Assembly: GCA_008711295.1 (NCBI GenBank)
Contig: VUYV01000212.1
Location: 995,276-1,059,275 of the forward strand
DNA: 64,000 bases
From: Anarhynchus alexandrinus
Lineage: Eukaryota > Chordata > Aves > Charadriiformes > Charadriidae
Direction: 5' to 3'
Made by a program: the position numbers and the translations under genes. This document shows positions 1 through 11,236 of the stretch, piece by piece. The stretch's first letter is position 1, and each line of letters begins with the position of its first letter. Below the pieces are notes generated by a model. That model was not told the DNA's origin. It searched no databases and saw only the letters and a list, made by a program, of their open reading frames with translations.

Positions 1-3000
1 TCACTTATATTCCTGCATTGTCAGGACCTGCTCAAAGTCCACTGAATTTGATTATAACAATCATAGGGTGGACCCTTAATTTTTACTGTCTGAAAAAAAA
101 TATTATGATCAAACAAATAAAGGTTTAAAATCAAAATCTAGTACATTGATTACAAACTATCCAAAGCAGATATATTTTTTTTTAAAAAAGACACACAACA
201 CAACACAAAACCAAGCAAAGCTGTTGTCCATTTTTTTTAAAGTTTAAATTGCCTGTATTTCTTTAATTCCAAACTCAGACAGAAGCAGACTTAACTTAGA
301 ACATTTTTTCTTTAGGAGTGTAAGTCAAATCCTTAATGCTAATGTAGGAGGGTTTTTTGTATTTAATTTAACATACATTTTGTTATCGCTTGGCTCAATG
401 CCTCAGGAGTCTGAGCCAGAGCTGTTATACTGTAATATCCATGAGGTTCAGTTTTCTCTTTCACCTGCAATACTGTACTCTCAGTGTAATGCTAATGTGA
501 CTCCTGCAGTATAACAAAGAACCCATAATGACAGCAGCAGAGGGGCCTGAATGTCATTTACACCTATTTGCTATATCCAAGGTCAGCAAGAATGCACCTG
601 CAAAACACTCGCACTGCACCCAGACTGGCTACAGGAAAATGGTCTATTGAGATGAGATTATTTTGAATAAGAGATTTTTTTTTTTCCTTTTACACTCCTG
701 AAGGTCTTTGTACGAAAGATCATAATGAGATATTCAAGGTAAGCACGTGCATTTCTGTGGTAACAATGAAGGAGACACATTTCGGAACAATGGTAAAGAA
801 TTGGAAAAAAAAACATTCTAAAGATGTATTAAACATATTTATAAATATAGTGCCAGAAACCTTGTTTCCTCATAGCATATTTCATACCCTGCCTGTTGAT
901 CGAGTAATAAAACCAACCAATTACTTTGGAACCATTGCAGCAGAAGCAGGAAGACTGATCACTGCCTTTATTGCAAAGAGTGCAGCAAGTTCTCAGTCTT
1001 GTGAAAGGAATGAAAAGCAAACCATGGTCTTCTGGTGTAGTATCTTTTATTAAAGTATATTGAAAGACATCGTAAATAGGTTTTAAAAATTAATACATTG
1101 TATTCCTCTCTTTTCATTCTCTATACCGGTCCAGAAGGACAGTCCTGACCAACAGAAACAACACATACAACCAACTTCGAACAACAAAGTCTTTGGTGCA
1201 GTTGAACAATAAAAGAATGAATCCCCAAAGCAAAGGGGCACAGGCAGACATCTGTAACATATTGTTGCAGTAGCAGGAACTGCGCATAAGGTGAAGCTTG
1301 TGTAAGTCAAGGGATGCGTGCCATAGCCATGCATAGGACCAGCAGCTCCTGCAGGAGCCCCAGTGAGGAACTGGTCAGGTCTCCATGCTGCTGGGGCAGC
1401 AGCTCAACACCAGGCCTTCTGCTGGAGCTTCCCATTGCTGCAGCTCCCCATCTCCTCCCTGACCAAAGCTATCACCTCCTCCTCTGTCTTTGCTCCAGGT
1501 TTAAAATGCCGGCCTCTGATAACCCATGTTGTCTTGTCTGGAGCAGACCATGAAATTCCCACACACAGCTTCTTTGCCAGGGGGTGGCCATGAGCAGTCA
1601 AGGATGGCCCATGTGTTGTAACATTATTTGTGTCCACCGCTGTTTTCTAGAGCTGCATCTGTCTGGACTCACAAATGGGTGGGAATGAGGAGACCTTTCA
1701 GATGAGAGTCTCAGAGGAATTTAGGATCTCAGAAGATGCAAAACCTGGAAGGGGACCAGGCAGCACCTCCCCATCTGCTAGTGCTCCAGAAGAAAGGCCA
1801 GCAAGCCTAGACTTAGATTTTAAAATGTAGATCTAGCTCTAGCCTGGGGCAATAACTATAGCTAAGAAATCATTTCTAGTCACTAAAGCTGTGATAAGAA
1901 GGCTTTACTAATAATATACACTGCTTCTGAAAGGAGGGGTCCCAGAGCAAGGAATGAAGATTTTCACCCTGCATTTGGTTAAGCAGAACTGACAGTGTTA
2001 CATTGGCGTCAGCCATAACACCATCTAGTGATTCCCCAAAATACTGCACCCCCTACCTGCCCACAACCTCTGTTCTCACCACTTCCATGGTGGGTCCAAA
2101 TTATCATCACTTCAGGAGTCCAGGGCCTGCTTCGGAGAGCAAACCCCCTTGAATTTACAATTAAGGTGCTTTTTAGACAGTGCTCCACTGATAGTTCGGT
2201 GCACTACATTTTATGTATTTAACAGGAACATTTAATGTCAACTTCAGAGCAAATATTCATATATTCAAGCCTTTAGGTGGTTTCAGAGTACAAGCAACAC
2301 AAAATGGTAACAGAGATTTCCTGTATCTTTTTGTTTCTTTATGGACTGAAGCAGAAAAATTCAGAGTGAAACAAATTTTATCTAATCTGAAGGTAAAGAT
2401 TCATGAAAGGTAATCTGAAGTACATAGATTAAAATAAGCTTGTAATTTAAGATTGCAAAGTATTCTTCTATTCCGAGTCCAAAGCAGATTCTCAGAAGGC
2501 AGTTTAGTGTTGATATTTTCAGGTAACATATACAGACTGGCAAAGCTATTCATATGTTTGTATACAAGCAAGAAGAGTACATTTTGGGACTACCCTTGTA
2601 TTTTGCTCACAATATGAATGACCACATGATCTTTCAGTGATCATGGACTAACCAGTCTTTCATGTATACAGATCAATTTGTTATCCATCACTGGGTTTTT
2701 TCGGAACTAGCACAGATTTGAGGAAGCATTCCTGTTTGGAAGTACAATGTTCACAGAATTTATTTTGATTAACGCCCAAAGAAAATATCTAAACCCAGAC
2801 ATAACTGATGATCTGGCTTAGAGGAAGCCCTTAGTTATATTGCATTCATCACCTACCTCAATTCACTTCTCTCTATTATTATTCTCGGCCACAGTCTGTT
2901 TCAGGTTCCAGCATCTGGCATATCTGTCTCTGAATCTGAGTTTCTCTCCATTGCTGTACCTTCATTGCTGTTATTTCCATAGTCATAATATTATTCTCTG

Positions 3001-4910
3001 GAGACCGGACGTTGCCTTGCCAAATTTAATGAGGTTTTAGTAAAAACTCAGGCATAACTTTGCTGATGAAAGAACAGCTGAAATGTCCTGGGCATACCTC
3101 TTTGTTGCACAGCATATTTTCCTGAGAATTAAGAGGTTTGTTTTTATCAATTACCGACTGCCCTCTTGGACCCATTTACTCCCAAGCCCTTATGTAAATG
3201 AGTTTACTATTTATCCATGCTTTTATCATAGAATGACCTTGTATTTGTGGTTTCTGGTTTCGTTTACATAAGGGTGGGATCCTGCTGCAGGAGTTTCATT
3301 CAGTGACAGTGACAAGTGCTATATGTTGTGGCTCGGCTTGGCCTTGTAAATAACCCAAGAGATTTAGAGAGTTCGTCCTGGTTAAATTATCATAAAGGAA
3401 AGTGATGACTGCATATATGTATGCTGTTGGGGAAAAATGAGGGTGCTGAGGGTGCTTTCATCCGATGAGGGAAGGTGTGCTACCAAAAGCCGTTGCGTGG
3501 GAATGGAAAGAAAGGGGTGATTTTGCCACAACTAAATGTCTCTGAGACCTGGTGTCCTCTGGAAAGTGCACTGCAGTCAAAGGAAATTTATAGACTCAAA
3601 GCAGACAAGCAGTAAGATTTAAGAACGTGTAATACACAGAACAATAAACTAGAGCTGTATTTACACCGTTCGTCTGAAATATTTAGTATAGCCTAAACTG
3701 CATATATAAATGTATATGCAATCAGATACACTCATTTAGTCATATTCTGGATCTTGGACTTAGATGCAGTTCCAGCTCTCTCATGCATGCTTTTTTCTAT
3801 TTTTGGCATGGAGCTTTTGTGTGTTTTTCAGTCTCAAAGAGTCTTGCTAGCCAGTCTGTCTTAGTGCAGGAGGGATATTTCATGGTGCTCATAGTGGAGG
3901 ATTCACTTTAATCTTGTATTCCCCAGGAAACTGCTGGGCTTTATGAAATGAATCTCTGTATCCTTCCATTACATCTTCTGGCTTAATGCTGGTAGCACTG
4001 GAAGTCAGATGGTTCCCGGTCTTAATATCTACACGATCAATTTAAGATTCAGGCATGGTTTGAAAGCAAGCAGTAGTGGAACATTGTATCTGCAATTTAG
4101 AATTGTAAATATTTTATCTGCTTTAATGCATACACACATCTTGCACATTCATGACTAATGTGCAAAATGAGGCCAGTTCTTAGACAATGACTGTGGTAAG
4201 CTGGAATAGTTTTACCTGTTCAAATACCTTTATGGATATTAGAATAATATGCACACTAAATATCAACTAATGTTTACCCTGGTGCCATTTCTCTATGCTG
4301 GTAACCTTTGTGAATATGCTGTGCTATTATAGCTGAACCTTCTATTATTTCTATTCATGCAGCATTGTGCATCCACTGCATCATTCCTTCTGGACCGTGA
4401 CCCTGAGTCCACTGCATTGACTCTCTGAGATCTGCACATTTCCAATTTGCCAGTCTTTTTTTAGACATTCATCTGTGTTTTGTGGTTTCACATACTTCCC
4501 ACTGCTTCTTCTCTTTGTTTACAGCTTCATTGTCTGCTAGCTTTTGGCATAGATTATTTTTTTTTTTAAATCTGCATAAACACGCAGTGAAGCGTTGTTG
4601 TCTGTTTAGACTTGGATTTTCAGCGGAATTGAGTTCCATTCGATGTATTTTAACAGTGGCATATTTAAATCCATTGCATTTGAACCTTGATTTATTTCAA
4701 ACGGCATGTAGTTCATGATTGACTCATGAACTTTCAAGGAACTTGTTCCCTGTGACCAACATTTCATATATATCAGTAAAAGCACAAACCTTACCTAGGA
4801 ATATTAATTCTCACCAAAAATATTTTGTAGGTGCATTTAAATGTTACAAGCTTACAGATTCTTTTGTTTTTGAACACTAGGATTACCTTGGAGATGACAA
4901 GGATATACAA
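1..4910. other. Non-coding single-copy DNA, AT-rich
   Basis: No recognisable exon, RNA gene or interspersed repeat is visible in this stretch. The open frames are short (under 100 codons), overlap on both strands, and show no familiar domain or exon-like boundary. A small hairpin is present near the left end: tggctca at 391-397 pairs with tgagcca at 412-418 across a 14-base loop; arms this short occur often by chance. Homopolymer-rich AT segments occur at 170-240 and 4555-4570. A CTCF-like word on the minus strand at 2018-2031 is listed separately. Confidence 0.7.
2018..2031 (-). promoter_or_regulatory. Weak CTCF-like motif
   Basis: Read on the minus strand the site is TCACTAGATGGTGT, which resembles the core of the vertebrate CTCF consensus (CCASYAGRKGGCRS) but carries T for C at the first base and at the usually conserved C after GG. 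Occupancy cannot be judged from sequence, and similar words arise by chance in 64 kb. Confidence 0.2.
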
Positions 4911-4972
4911 TCAGAGAATCATAGAATAGTTTGGTTTGGAAGATCATCTCGTTTCAACCCCCCCGCCATGGT
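4911..4972 (-). mobile_element. CR1 LINE 3'-end fragment
   Basis: The plus strand reads agagaatcatagaatagttt, then a ttggaaga..catct..aaccccc pattern. This is the reverse complement of the CR1 3' terminus (AACC..TTCCAA..ATTCTATGATTCT), so the element lies on the minus strand. Only about 60 bp remain, with an internal deletion relative to intact copies, as the usual 'gggacctt' block is missing. It has no coding content. Severe 5' truncation is normal for CR1. Confidence 0.75.
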
Positions 4973-4980
4973 CTATATTA

Positions 4981-5024
4981 AGCCTATTAATAGCACTCCA
5001 TCACTAAAAAGCCTATTAATAGCA
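4981..5024. repeat. Short direct repeat, 15-bp unit
   Basis: The word agcctattaatagca occurs at 4981-4995 and again at 5010-5024. It looks like a small local duplication just beyond the CR1 fragment. It could also be a degraded target-site or slippage product; there is no coding significance. Confidence 0.6.
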
Positions 5025-5579
5025 TGTCACCAGCTATTTTTTCTACTCAGCTAATATACACATCTAAATATCTTTCTATACTTCAACAAAGACTAGCCAG
5101 TACCATTTCCCCTTTTCACTTTTGATTCCCAAACATCCATAAACGCTCCTTTTCCCAGGGAAGTGCTGTATTCCCAGAATTAATTCCCAGAGTCCTTCAT
5201 TTGCAGACCCATGTCTTCTGTGGAGAGTGGTGCCCTGGTGGCACGTCCAGCATCACGTAGAGCTGTGCTCACTGTCAGGTTTTGCTTTGTCTGCACAGGC
5301 ATACTTGTAAGCAGCAGCTGATCCTAAGCAAAAGAGAAAGAGGGAGAGAACTGCTTAAAACCAGAGTTTTCTGATGGTATCTCATTTAGTTTCCTGGTTG
5401 GCGTTAAGCAGCTCATGTAACCTAGAAGAAATGCATGTGACTAAGAGAAAGAATGTTGTAATGAAGATCTTGATGGGCAGGAAAAAGGGAGTGGAACAAG
5501 ACAGGTGGGAAAGTATGCTGTGAAATCACCGCAGAGGCCCAGACAACCACAGACACTAAAACACAGCATGTTTTTCCTT

Positions 5580-5595
5580 AAAAAAAAAAAAAAAA
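5580..5595 (+). repeat. Poly(A) run, A16
   Basis: Uninterrupted run of 16 A followed by A/C-rich sequence. No retrocopy body or poly(A) signal is evident just upstream, so it reads as a simple homopolymer. Confidence 0.9.
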
Positions 5596-6466
5596 CAAAA
5601 ACCAAAAAAACACCAAAAGCAAACACTGCAAGTTGGGGCTGTGGAGGCAGCAGCGAATCATCCCAGTAAGAATGCAAGAGCTTTTGGTCCACTTCAATAA
5701 TCAGCCAAGACTGTATGAGCACTGTATATTTAAATCAATGATTGGGGAACTTCCATATGCAAAGAATGACAACATATCATAATGTCCACATCCCTGTCTT
5801 GGAGGCATCCAGTTGTGGCTCAAAACTGAAGTGAGAGGACCTTTGAGCACGTTCTATTTGTCAGCTTACAAGTGCAGGCAGGTGTTTGCTGTTATTCTTT
5901 GTACCATCTTGGAAGTAATAAAACGCAGGCTGGAACTTCAGCACAATGTTGCACCTCCGAAAACCCACACAGAGAAGAAACCTCTGAATGTTTCATTACA
6001 TTTTTTTATTTTATATTTTATAAGATGCTGTAAGGTATGAAAAAGAAATCATAAGTAAAGGTTAAAAAATGGAAGAGGAAGGTGCATCATATCTGGAATT
6101 AAAAATAAGAAGTATAGTGGTGTTCACTACTGGAAATAAAAAAGTTTAAAAATCCATTTCAATGATTAGTTGGGAAGAACATTGCCTAGAAAATATAAAG
6201 AGCAATTACGTTAGATATTTAAGGAATAAAGATAGCAATGGGAGCATATTTACTGTGTAAAAATTCGAGGGAAATAGCTGGAACTGGTAACTGGATAGAG
6301 CAAAAAGGTGGTATTATGGTTAAAGGGCAGCTTTGAGATATGAGAGATGTGGTGTTCTCCTTTACTACATTAGGGGTTCTTTTTGTATCTTATGTCGGCT
6401 GCATATTTAAACTCTTCACAATTCTCTGTGTACATACATTCATTTATACAGAGCAAAAGTAAAGAA

Positions 6467-6484
6467 TTTTTTTTTTTTTTTTTT
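6467..6484 (+). repeat. Poly(T) run, T18
   Basis: Uninterrupted run of 18 T. No retrotransposed body is evident on its right (the minus-strand direction). Confidence 0.9.
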
Positions 6485-7135
6485 GGAAAACACACAAAGA
6501 TTGATGAATGCAGTGATTCCTTGGCTTAATCTGTATTTCCTGAATTTCCACATAGTTTTACTTCATTTGCCTGCACTTGACTGTGGAATAAAGACCCCGA
6601 ACACCAGTAGGAACAGCCCTTCTGGCAGCGTGGAGCTGCTGACGTGCACGTTACAGCAGCTGAGGAACCAGCCAGCCCCTTTCCCCGCAGGGACTGAGTT
6701 TCGGGCTGGGCCCCAGACTGCCTCTGCAGCGGATGGAAGAAGTGGCTCTTCTGTCCAGGTCAGCCCGACGCCGGACTCTTCAGAAAGCGGGCCCAAAGTG
6801 CTTCTCCCATCGCTGGAAACAGTAAAAATAAGACTACTACTACTAACAAGCTACATCTTGCATACCGTTGACATAGTAATCCCTCTGTCGGCAAAATCTA
6901 TGTCCCAATGTGCTTTTCTAACCTTAATAATCTGAACTATTTCTCTGCACCAAGACACGTATAGTCAGGCACGCAGAAAGCCGTCCTGTGTAGCCATACA
7001 ATACCCTTCGCAGCCTCCCTGCTCAGCCTGTTTTGCTCATTTCGGTACAGCTGTCTCCAGTCCAGCAGAAAATGCATTAAAAGGGGCTTTTCATAGGAAC
7101 ATTTCACATCTAACTGTCTTTAATATAAATCTTTC

Positions 7136-7155
7136 TTTTTTTTTTTTTTTTTTTN
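7136..7155 (+). other. T19 homopolymer ending in a one-base assembly gap (N)
   Basis: Nineteen T residues (7136-7154) are followed by a single N at 7155. Sequence quality fails at a homopolymer here, so the true run length and possibly a few adjacent bases are unknown. A minus-strand open frame crossing it contains an undefined residue and should not be trusted. Confidence 0.95.
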
Positions 7156-8159
7156 GACTTGGAAGCCCCCAGAAGAAGCTACATTCCACAGGGGCTTTCT
7201 CACTTCCCGACCCATCAAATGGAGTTGCTCCACTTACATGACAGGGGGACAACTTTTCAAAAGCGCTTAAGGATGCAGACACGTTGCCAGGGATAAAGAA
7301 GCAGGAGCGTGAATTTGCGGCGCGTCGGTCCGTCTCTTGTCGGTGACTGCAGATGTGTTGGGACCCCAAGGGAAAGGGAGAGACACCTGCTGGGTGCGAG
7401 TGCACGTGTGAGGAGCAGCCATGGCTACCACCACTTGGCACCCCAGCTTCTCCCTGGGACTTGGTCAGCTGCCAGCGGTCTCAGGGGAGCACAAGTCCAG
7501 TCTAAAATCTTGACTTTCCTGTTACGAAACGTAAATTTCAAGGCATTAATACTGCTCAGGCATTGTTGGTGATGGCATGTTTGTGTTTTTTTTCTAGTCC
7601 TAAGCGTTGCAGGCTAAGTGAGAAGGAACACAACTCAGAGTGGGAGGCGATAATGAAGAGAAGGGGAGGGGGCTACATCTTCCTCTGCTCTTCAGTAAAT
7701 CCATCTTTGTACTAACATGAATATCGTGATTAATAATAATAGCAGCTTATGACTGTTTTGAAAAATTGCATTGCTAGAAAATGAATGTTTCCAAGTTGCT
7801 CCAAGGAAGGAAGATTTAAGAGGGGAATAATATACACAGAACTGAATTTGAAATTATTTACAACTGTAAATGCTGATGGTAATTAGGATGACTTGAGTAT
7901 TTCAGTACGCTGTCCTTGTAGTAGTCTTCTGCTCTGCTAGAAAGAGTAGCATTTTCTATCTTTGGCTGGGGAAATTTAGAAATTTATATATGATGCATAT
8001 GACATGCTCATTATAGGGTGCCAACTGAAAGGGAACCAAATAAGAAAATCTGTTGTACATATCAATATACCCACACTGAACCTCTTACTAATACTGCTGT
8101 GGTGAAGAACTCTTCCTAGATGTTTTCTTTAACTTGTTTTATGTAATTTGAGAATTGCA
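7156..8159. other. Non-coding DNA; GC-richer to about 7500
   Basis: About 7156-7500 is richer in G and C than its surroundings and opens frames on both strands (minus to 7091, plus from 7309). No domain, signal peptide or splice structure is convincing. The remainder is ordinary AT-rich single-copy sequence. Confidence 0.6.
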
Positions 8160-8760
8160 AAATAACAGTCAGACAAGATAAGGACACAGCACTGCTTTTG
8201 CAAAATGAGCTTTTATAGGGAAAGTTTCTTCTCTTTCTCACACAATAACTTTAAACAGGGGAATGATCAAAACTCCAGAGCAAACAAAACCTGCCTGACA
8301 AATGATGTCTTAATGTTTGATCAAGTTCAAGGCATTAACAGTATCATGCAGCATAATTTCTGCTTTCTTGAAAAACAATGGAGCTCATTTAGAAATTGGA
8401 ATTCCCTGGAGAATGCCACGGGAGTGCAGACTATTAATTACCCTGTTCTATTGTTATCTTTTGTTCAGAACAATAGTGCTCTTGAGGTCCTGTGGAATCT
8501 CTCTCCCCTGCAAGGTGTCGGGTTTTGATTAAGCATCATTTCATACAGTTCATTAACAATGTATCTTAAAATGAGCTTTTGATTGAACATTTTTATTGGG
8601 CATTTAATATAATTTATGGTTTCTCTTGAAATTTCACATACAACATTTGCCAAGCTAGTTATTATATATTTTTCATTAAACAATGGTGTTTTACATTTTC
8701 TGAAAGGATCTATTTTTTAAGTAGAGGAGTAGATTATACAAAAATTGATTATGAATGCAG
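8160..8760. promoter_or_regulatory. Candidate conserved non-coding element (homeodomain/SOX-rich)
   Basis: This 600-bp stretch has no coding signature. It is dense in words bound by developmental transcription factors: aacaat/attgtt SOX words (near 8380, 8452, 8470, 8556, 8681) and TAAT/ATTA homeodomain words including attaatta near 8433. A paired SOX arrangement is centred on 8462. In avian genomes such clusters often mark deeply conserved enhancers. Conservation itself cannot be seen from one sequence, and AT-rich DNA yields these words by chance, so this is a hypothesis. Confidence 0.3.
8448..8476. promoter_or_regulatory. Inverted pair of SOX-type sites
   Basis: CTATTGTT (8448-8455) and AACAATAG (8469-8476) form a perfect 8-bp inverted repeat around 13 bases. 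Inside it, TTGTTC-A-GAACAA (8461-8473) is a second near-contiguous palindrome. ATTGTT/AACAAT is the core bound by SOX HMG domains, and SOXE factors can bind inverted pairs cooperatively. Eight-base arms at this spacing are expected by chance in a window this size; only the motif identity gives it interest. Confidence 0.3.
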
Positions 8761-11139
8761 TATATCATGAAAATAGCCCTCCTGACCATATTTTATTCCA
8801 GTGGAGCTACAGCACATAGGTGTACAAGCAGGTCCATTTGCAAGTGTTGTCATTTTGGACTGCCAATCTCAAAGCCAACATTGAAGCTTAGTTTTCCTAT
8901 CTAGACTGCTAGCATGTAATAAATCTGTCTGCTTTTATAAGAAGTTACATCCTAAAGTGAATGAATTCTGCTCATTAAGCTTCATCCAGCAAATCACAAA
9001 CATTTTAGCAAATGTAAAAGAGCAGCACAAAAACAGCGTGTTTTTTTCACACATCACCTATATAAAGATTGTAAATACTCTTAGGAGTAGTGGCCACCGG
9101 TCCAGCTGAACACCTAAACGCAAATACAGGGGAAATTATCTTTCAAAAGGTTTACCAGTAAGTTCAGGCTTTGGCCCTGAGCAGTCCGGGGGACACTGAA
9201 ATCTGAGAAGTCAGGACTGTAAGTGGTTGGACAAAATAACGCTGTGTCTTTGTAGAACAGCCGCATCGGGAACAAACCACACACTGAATGCTCAGTAGGT
9301 TTTAGCTCAGAGACATAGCTGAGAGTTTATACCTTTTAGGTAGAGAGGACTGCTTCAGATGGGAATCCTGATGGAAAGAAATTTGGGCATTTTCTTTTTT
9401 AACCTGGGAATGTATCTTCATTGTCAGTTTGCAAGAAGATTAAAAAAAAATAACCTTATATTGCTGAAATGGCATTTTGAGGAGGGAGTGTGCACAGAGG
9501 CGAACATTATAGTTAGAAATAAACCATTAGCTGGAATTTGTGTCTGGGGAAATTATTGGAATTATTTACATGCATATGTGAATACAGAGGGAAGCGCTCC
9601 AACACTGACTGACTGCTAACATAGTGTACAAGTCTGTTGGGATGAAATAATAAGTCAAGTTTTCATTCAAATACTCAAATCAAAACCCAGCAGAACCTTT
9701 TGCTGAGATTTGAGACAGTTCAGACAAAATCTTTCATAGTTTTTGTCTTTTACTTGGATCCTTGAATTTGCGGTTGTCAGAGGGATGGGAAAACTAGAAT
9801 ATCCAGTCCTTCGTTTCCTTGACCTACTAAGAATTAGAAAGCACCAAGATTTTTCAGGAAGTCCTGCTATAAATATTTCTAAGTTAATTGGGCGTATCCC
9901 AGAGGTTCAGATCGTTTGGGATTTGTACGCCTGTCCAAACCAAACCAGAAATCATTTCAAGAGATGTGGGCGCCAGCCACAGCATTCAGATTCAAACTGA
10001 TGTTCCTGCTAGAAGTGGGGGGGGGATTTGGAGCCAAAGTGTCCTATTGTGCTTGTCTCAAAAGAAGTGTCAGCTGAAATTTTTGGAGCTGGACCCTTGC
10101 TTTATCTCTGATGGACACGGCATTTCCCATGCTCCATTTAGGATAGGAGCCCATCTCTGATGCCATGGATGCCTCCTGTCTGAAACTAACAACTCATAAT
10201 TTCTAAGGCAGCCTCAGTTTTCCTTTGTGTGTATGGTTACAGTAATAGTTACCACTCTGTGACCGCTCACGTAGTCTTGTTCTTGAACCTGGTGACCCAC
10301 ACTGTACTGTGCAATCAACCTGGCTAAATTTCAGAGAGTTCTTCAGAAAAAGGACCTTTCTTTCACTGACTGGCAGCATCATGCCATCTTTGAGTCCGCT
10401 CCTTTTCCCAGCACTTCAGGCCTAAAAGGGTCACTGTGATACTGAAAACATATTTTTTTCCTGATTTTTCTGGTCTACTGGTAATACTTTTAATACTACT
10501 GTAATTGACAGAGATGTGGAAATACATATACTTACTCTAGGTTTTTAGTGCTGTGTATTTGATAGCACTTTATATTTCAATTTTCTTCTAATTAATAGTG
10601 CAGTCAGCTTTCCCTGTTCTTTTCAGATGATTCACTGCATAAAAGAAACAGAGATGAAATCACTTAAAAATAGGAAAACATAACTCCATGAAAGGTGTTA
10701 TATTTCAAGCTGACAGTGCTCTTTTTCCTTCCTCAGCCTCCCATTAATAGATGCAATAGATACATATATTCTATATAACTCTCCTTTGCCAGCTTTTCGG
10801 TCTCCGTGATCTATCATAAATTTACCCGTGTTTCCCACTCCCGTCACAGCTTTGTGTTCAATAGTCTGTTTGTCATTTCACCCATAAATGCTTGTGTCTT
10901 GCTTCTTCGGGCTGGGAAACACTTCCTTCACATGCACATTTTTCCTGAGTGGTTACCTTGTCTGTGAGTCAACCGTTGCTCTAATCCCATTAAAATAAGC
11001 TTATTTATTACGTTTCTAATGGAGATGCCGAGATAAGAACATTCCATAACTGATCAGTGGCATCATCTTATTTTCTAACCTTTGCCTCTCCTAACCCTGC
11101 CTGCTCCCAGTGATGTGTTACCCTCCTGTGTCACTACAT
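8761..11139. other. Non-coding single-copy DNA
   Basis: No recognisable gene or interspersed repeat. Short simple tracts include a run of nine G (10017-10025). A perfect 14-bp palindrome lies at 10993-11006. Open frames are short and overlap across strands. Confidence 0.65.
10993..11006. repeat. Perfect 14-bp palindrome
   Basis: AAATAAGCTTATTT is fully self-complementary. A few such palindromes are expected by chance in 64 kb of AT-rich DNA; no function is implied. Confidence 0.85.
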
Positions 11140-11236
11140 GTCTACATTTAAATTTTGGACAGGGACAGTGTCTTCATGTGTGTTCTTTAAAGTGACTGGC
11201 ACACTTTTCAGCACGCTAAATACAATAAGTAATAGT
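11140..11236 (+). mobile_element. Ancient L2/MIR-like 3'-end relic
   Basis: The sequence follows the pattern of the shared 3' tail of L2 LINEs and amniote MIR-type SINEs: ttggacagggacagtgtctt, a T-rich segment, tggcacac.., then a terminal aat-rich simple tail near aataagtaatag. These families were active long before birds arose, so the copy is very diverged. The assignment rests on remembered consensus shape and needs a library search. Confidence 0.45.

Larger units (their letters stand above)
4973..7135. other. Non-coding DNA with two homopolymers and a GC-richer pocket
   Basis: This is mostly AT-rich single-copy sequence. Runs of A (5580-5595) and T (6467-6484) punctuate it. About 6590-6830 is clearly GC-richer, which explains the long overlapping open frames on both strands there, up to 150 codons from 6483. 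Those translations contain no domain I recognise and are of the low-complexity Ser/Pro/Ala kind typical of fortuitous frames. Confidence 0.65.

Noticed and set aside
1577..1588. CCAGGGGGTGGC as a CTCF site
   Set aside because: The core CCAGGGGG fits but the flanks on both sides depart from the consensus.
6483..6935. 150-codon plus-strand open frame
   Set aside because: It starts right after a T18 run, is low-complexity Ser/Pro-rich in the middle, has an antisense open frame, and no known domain.
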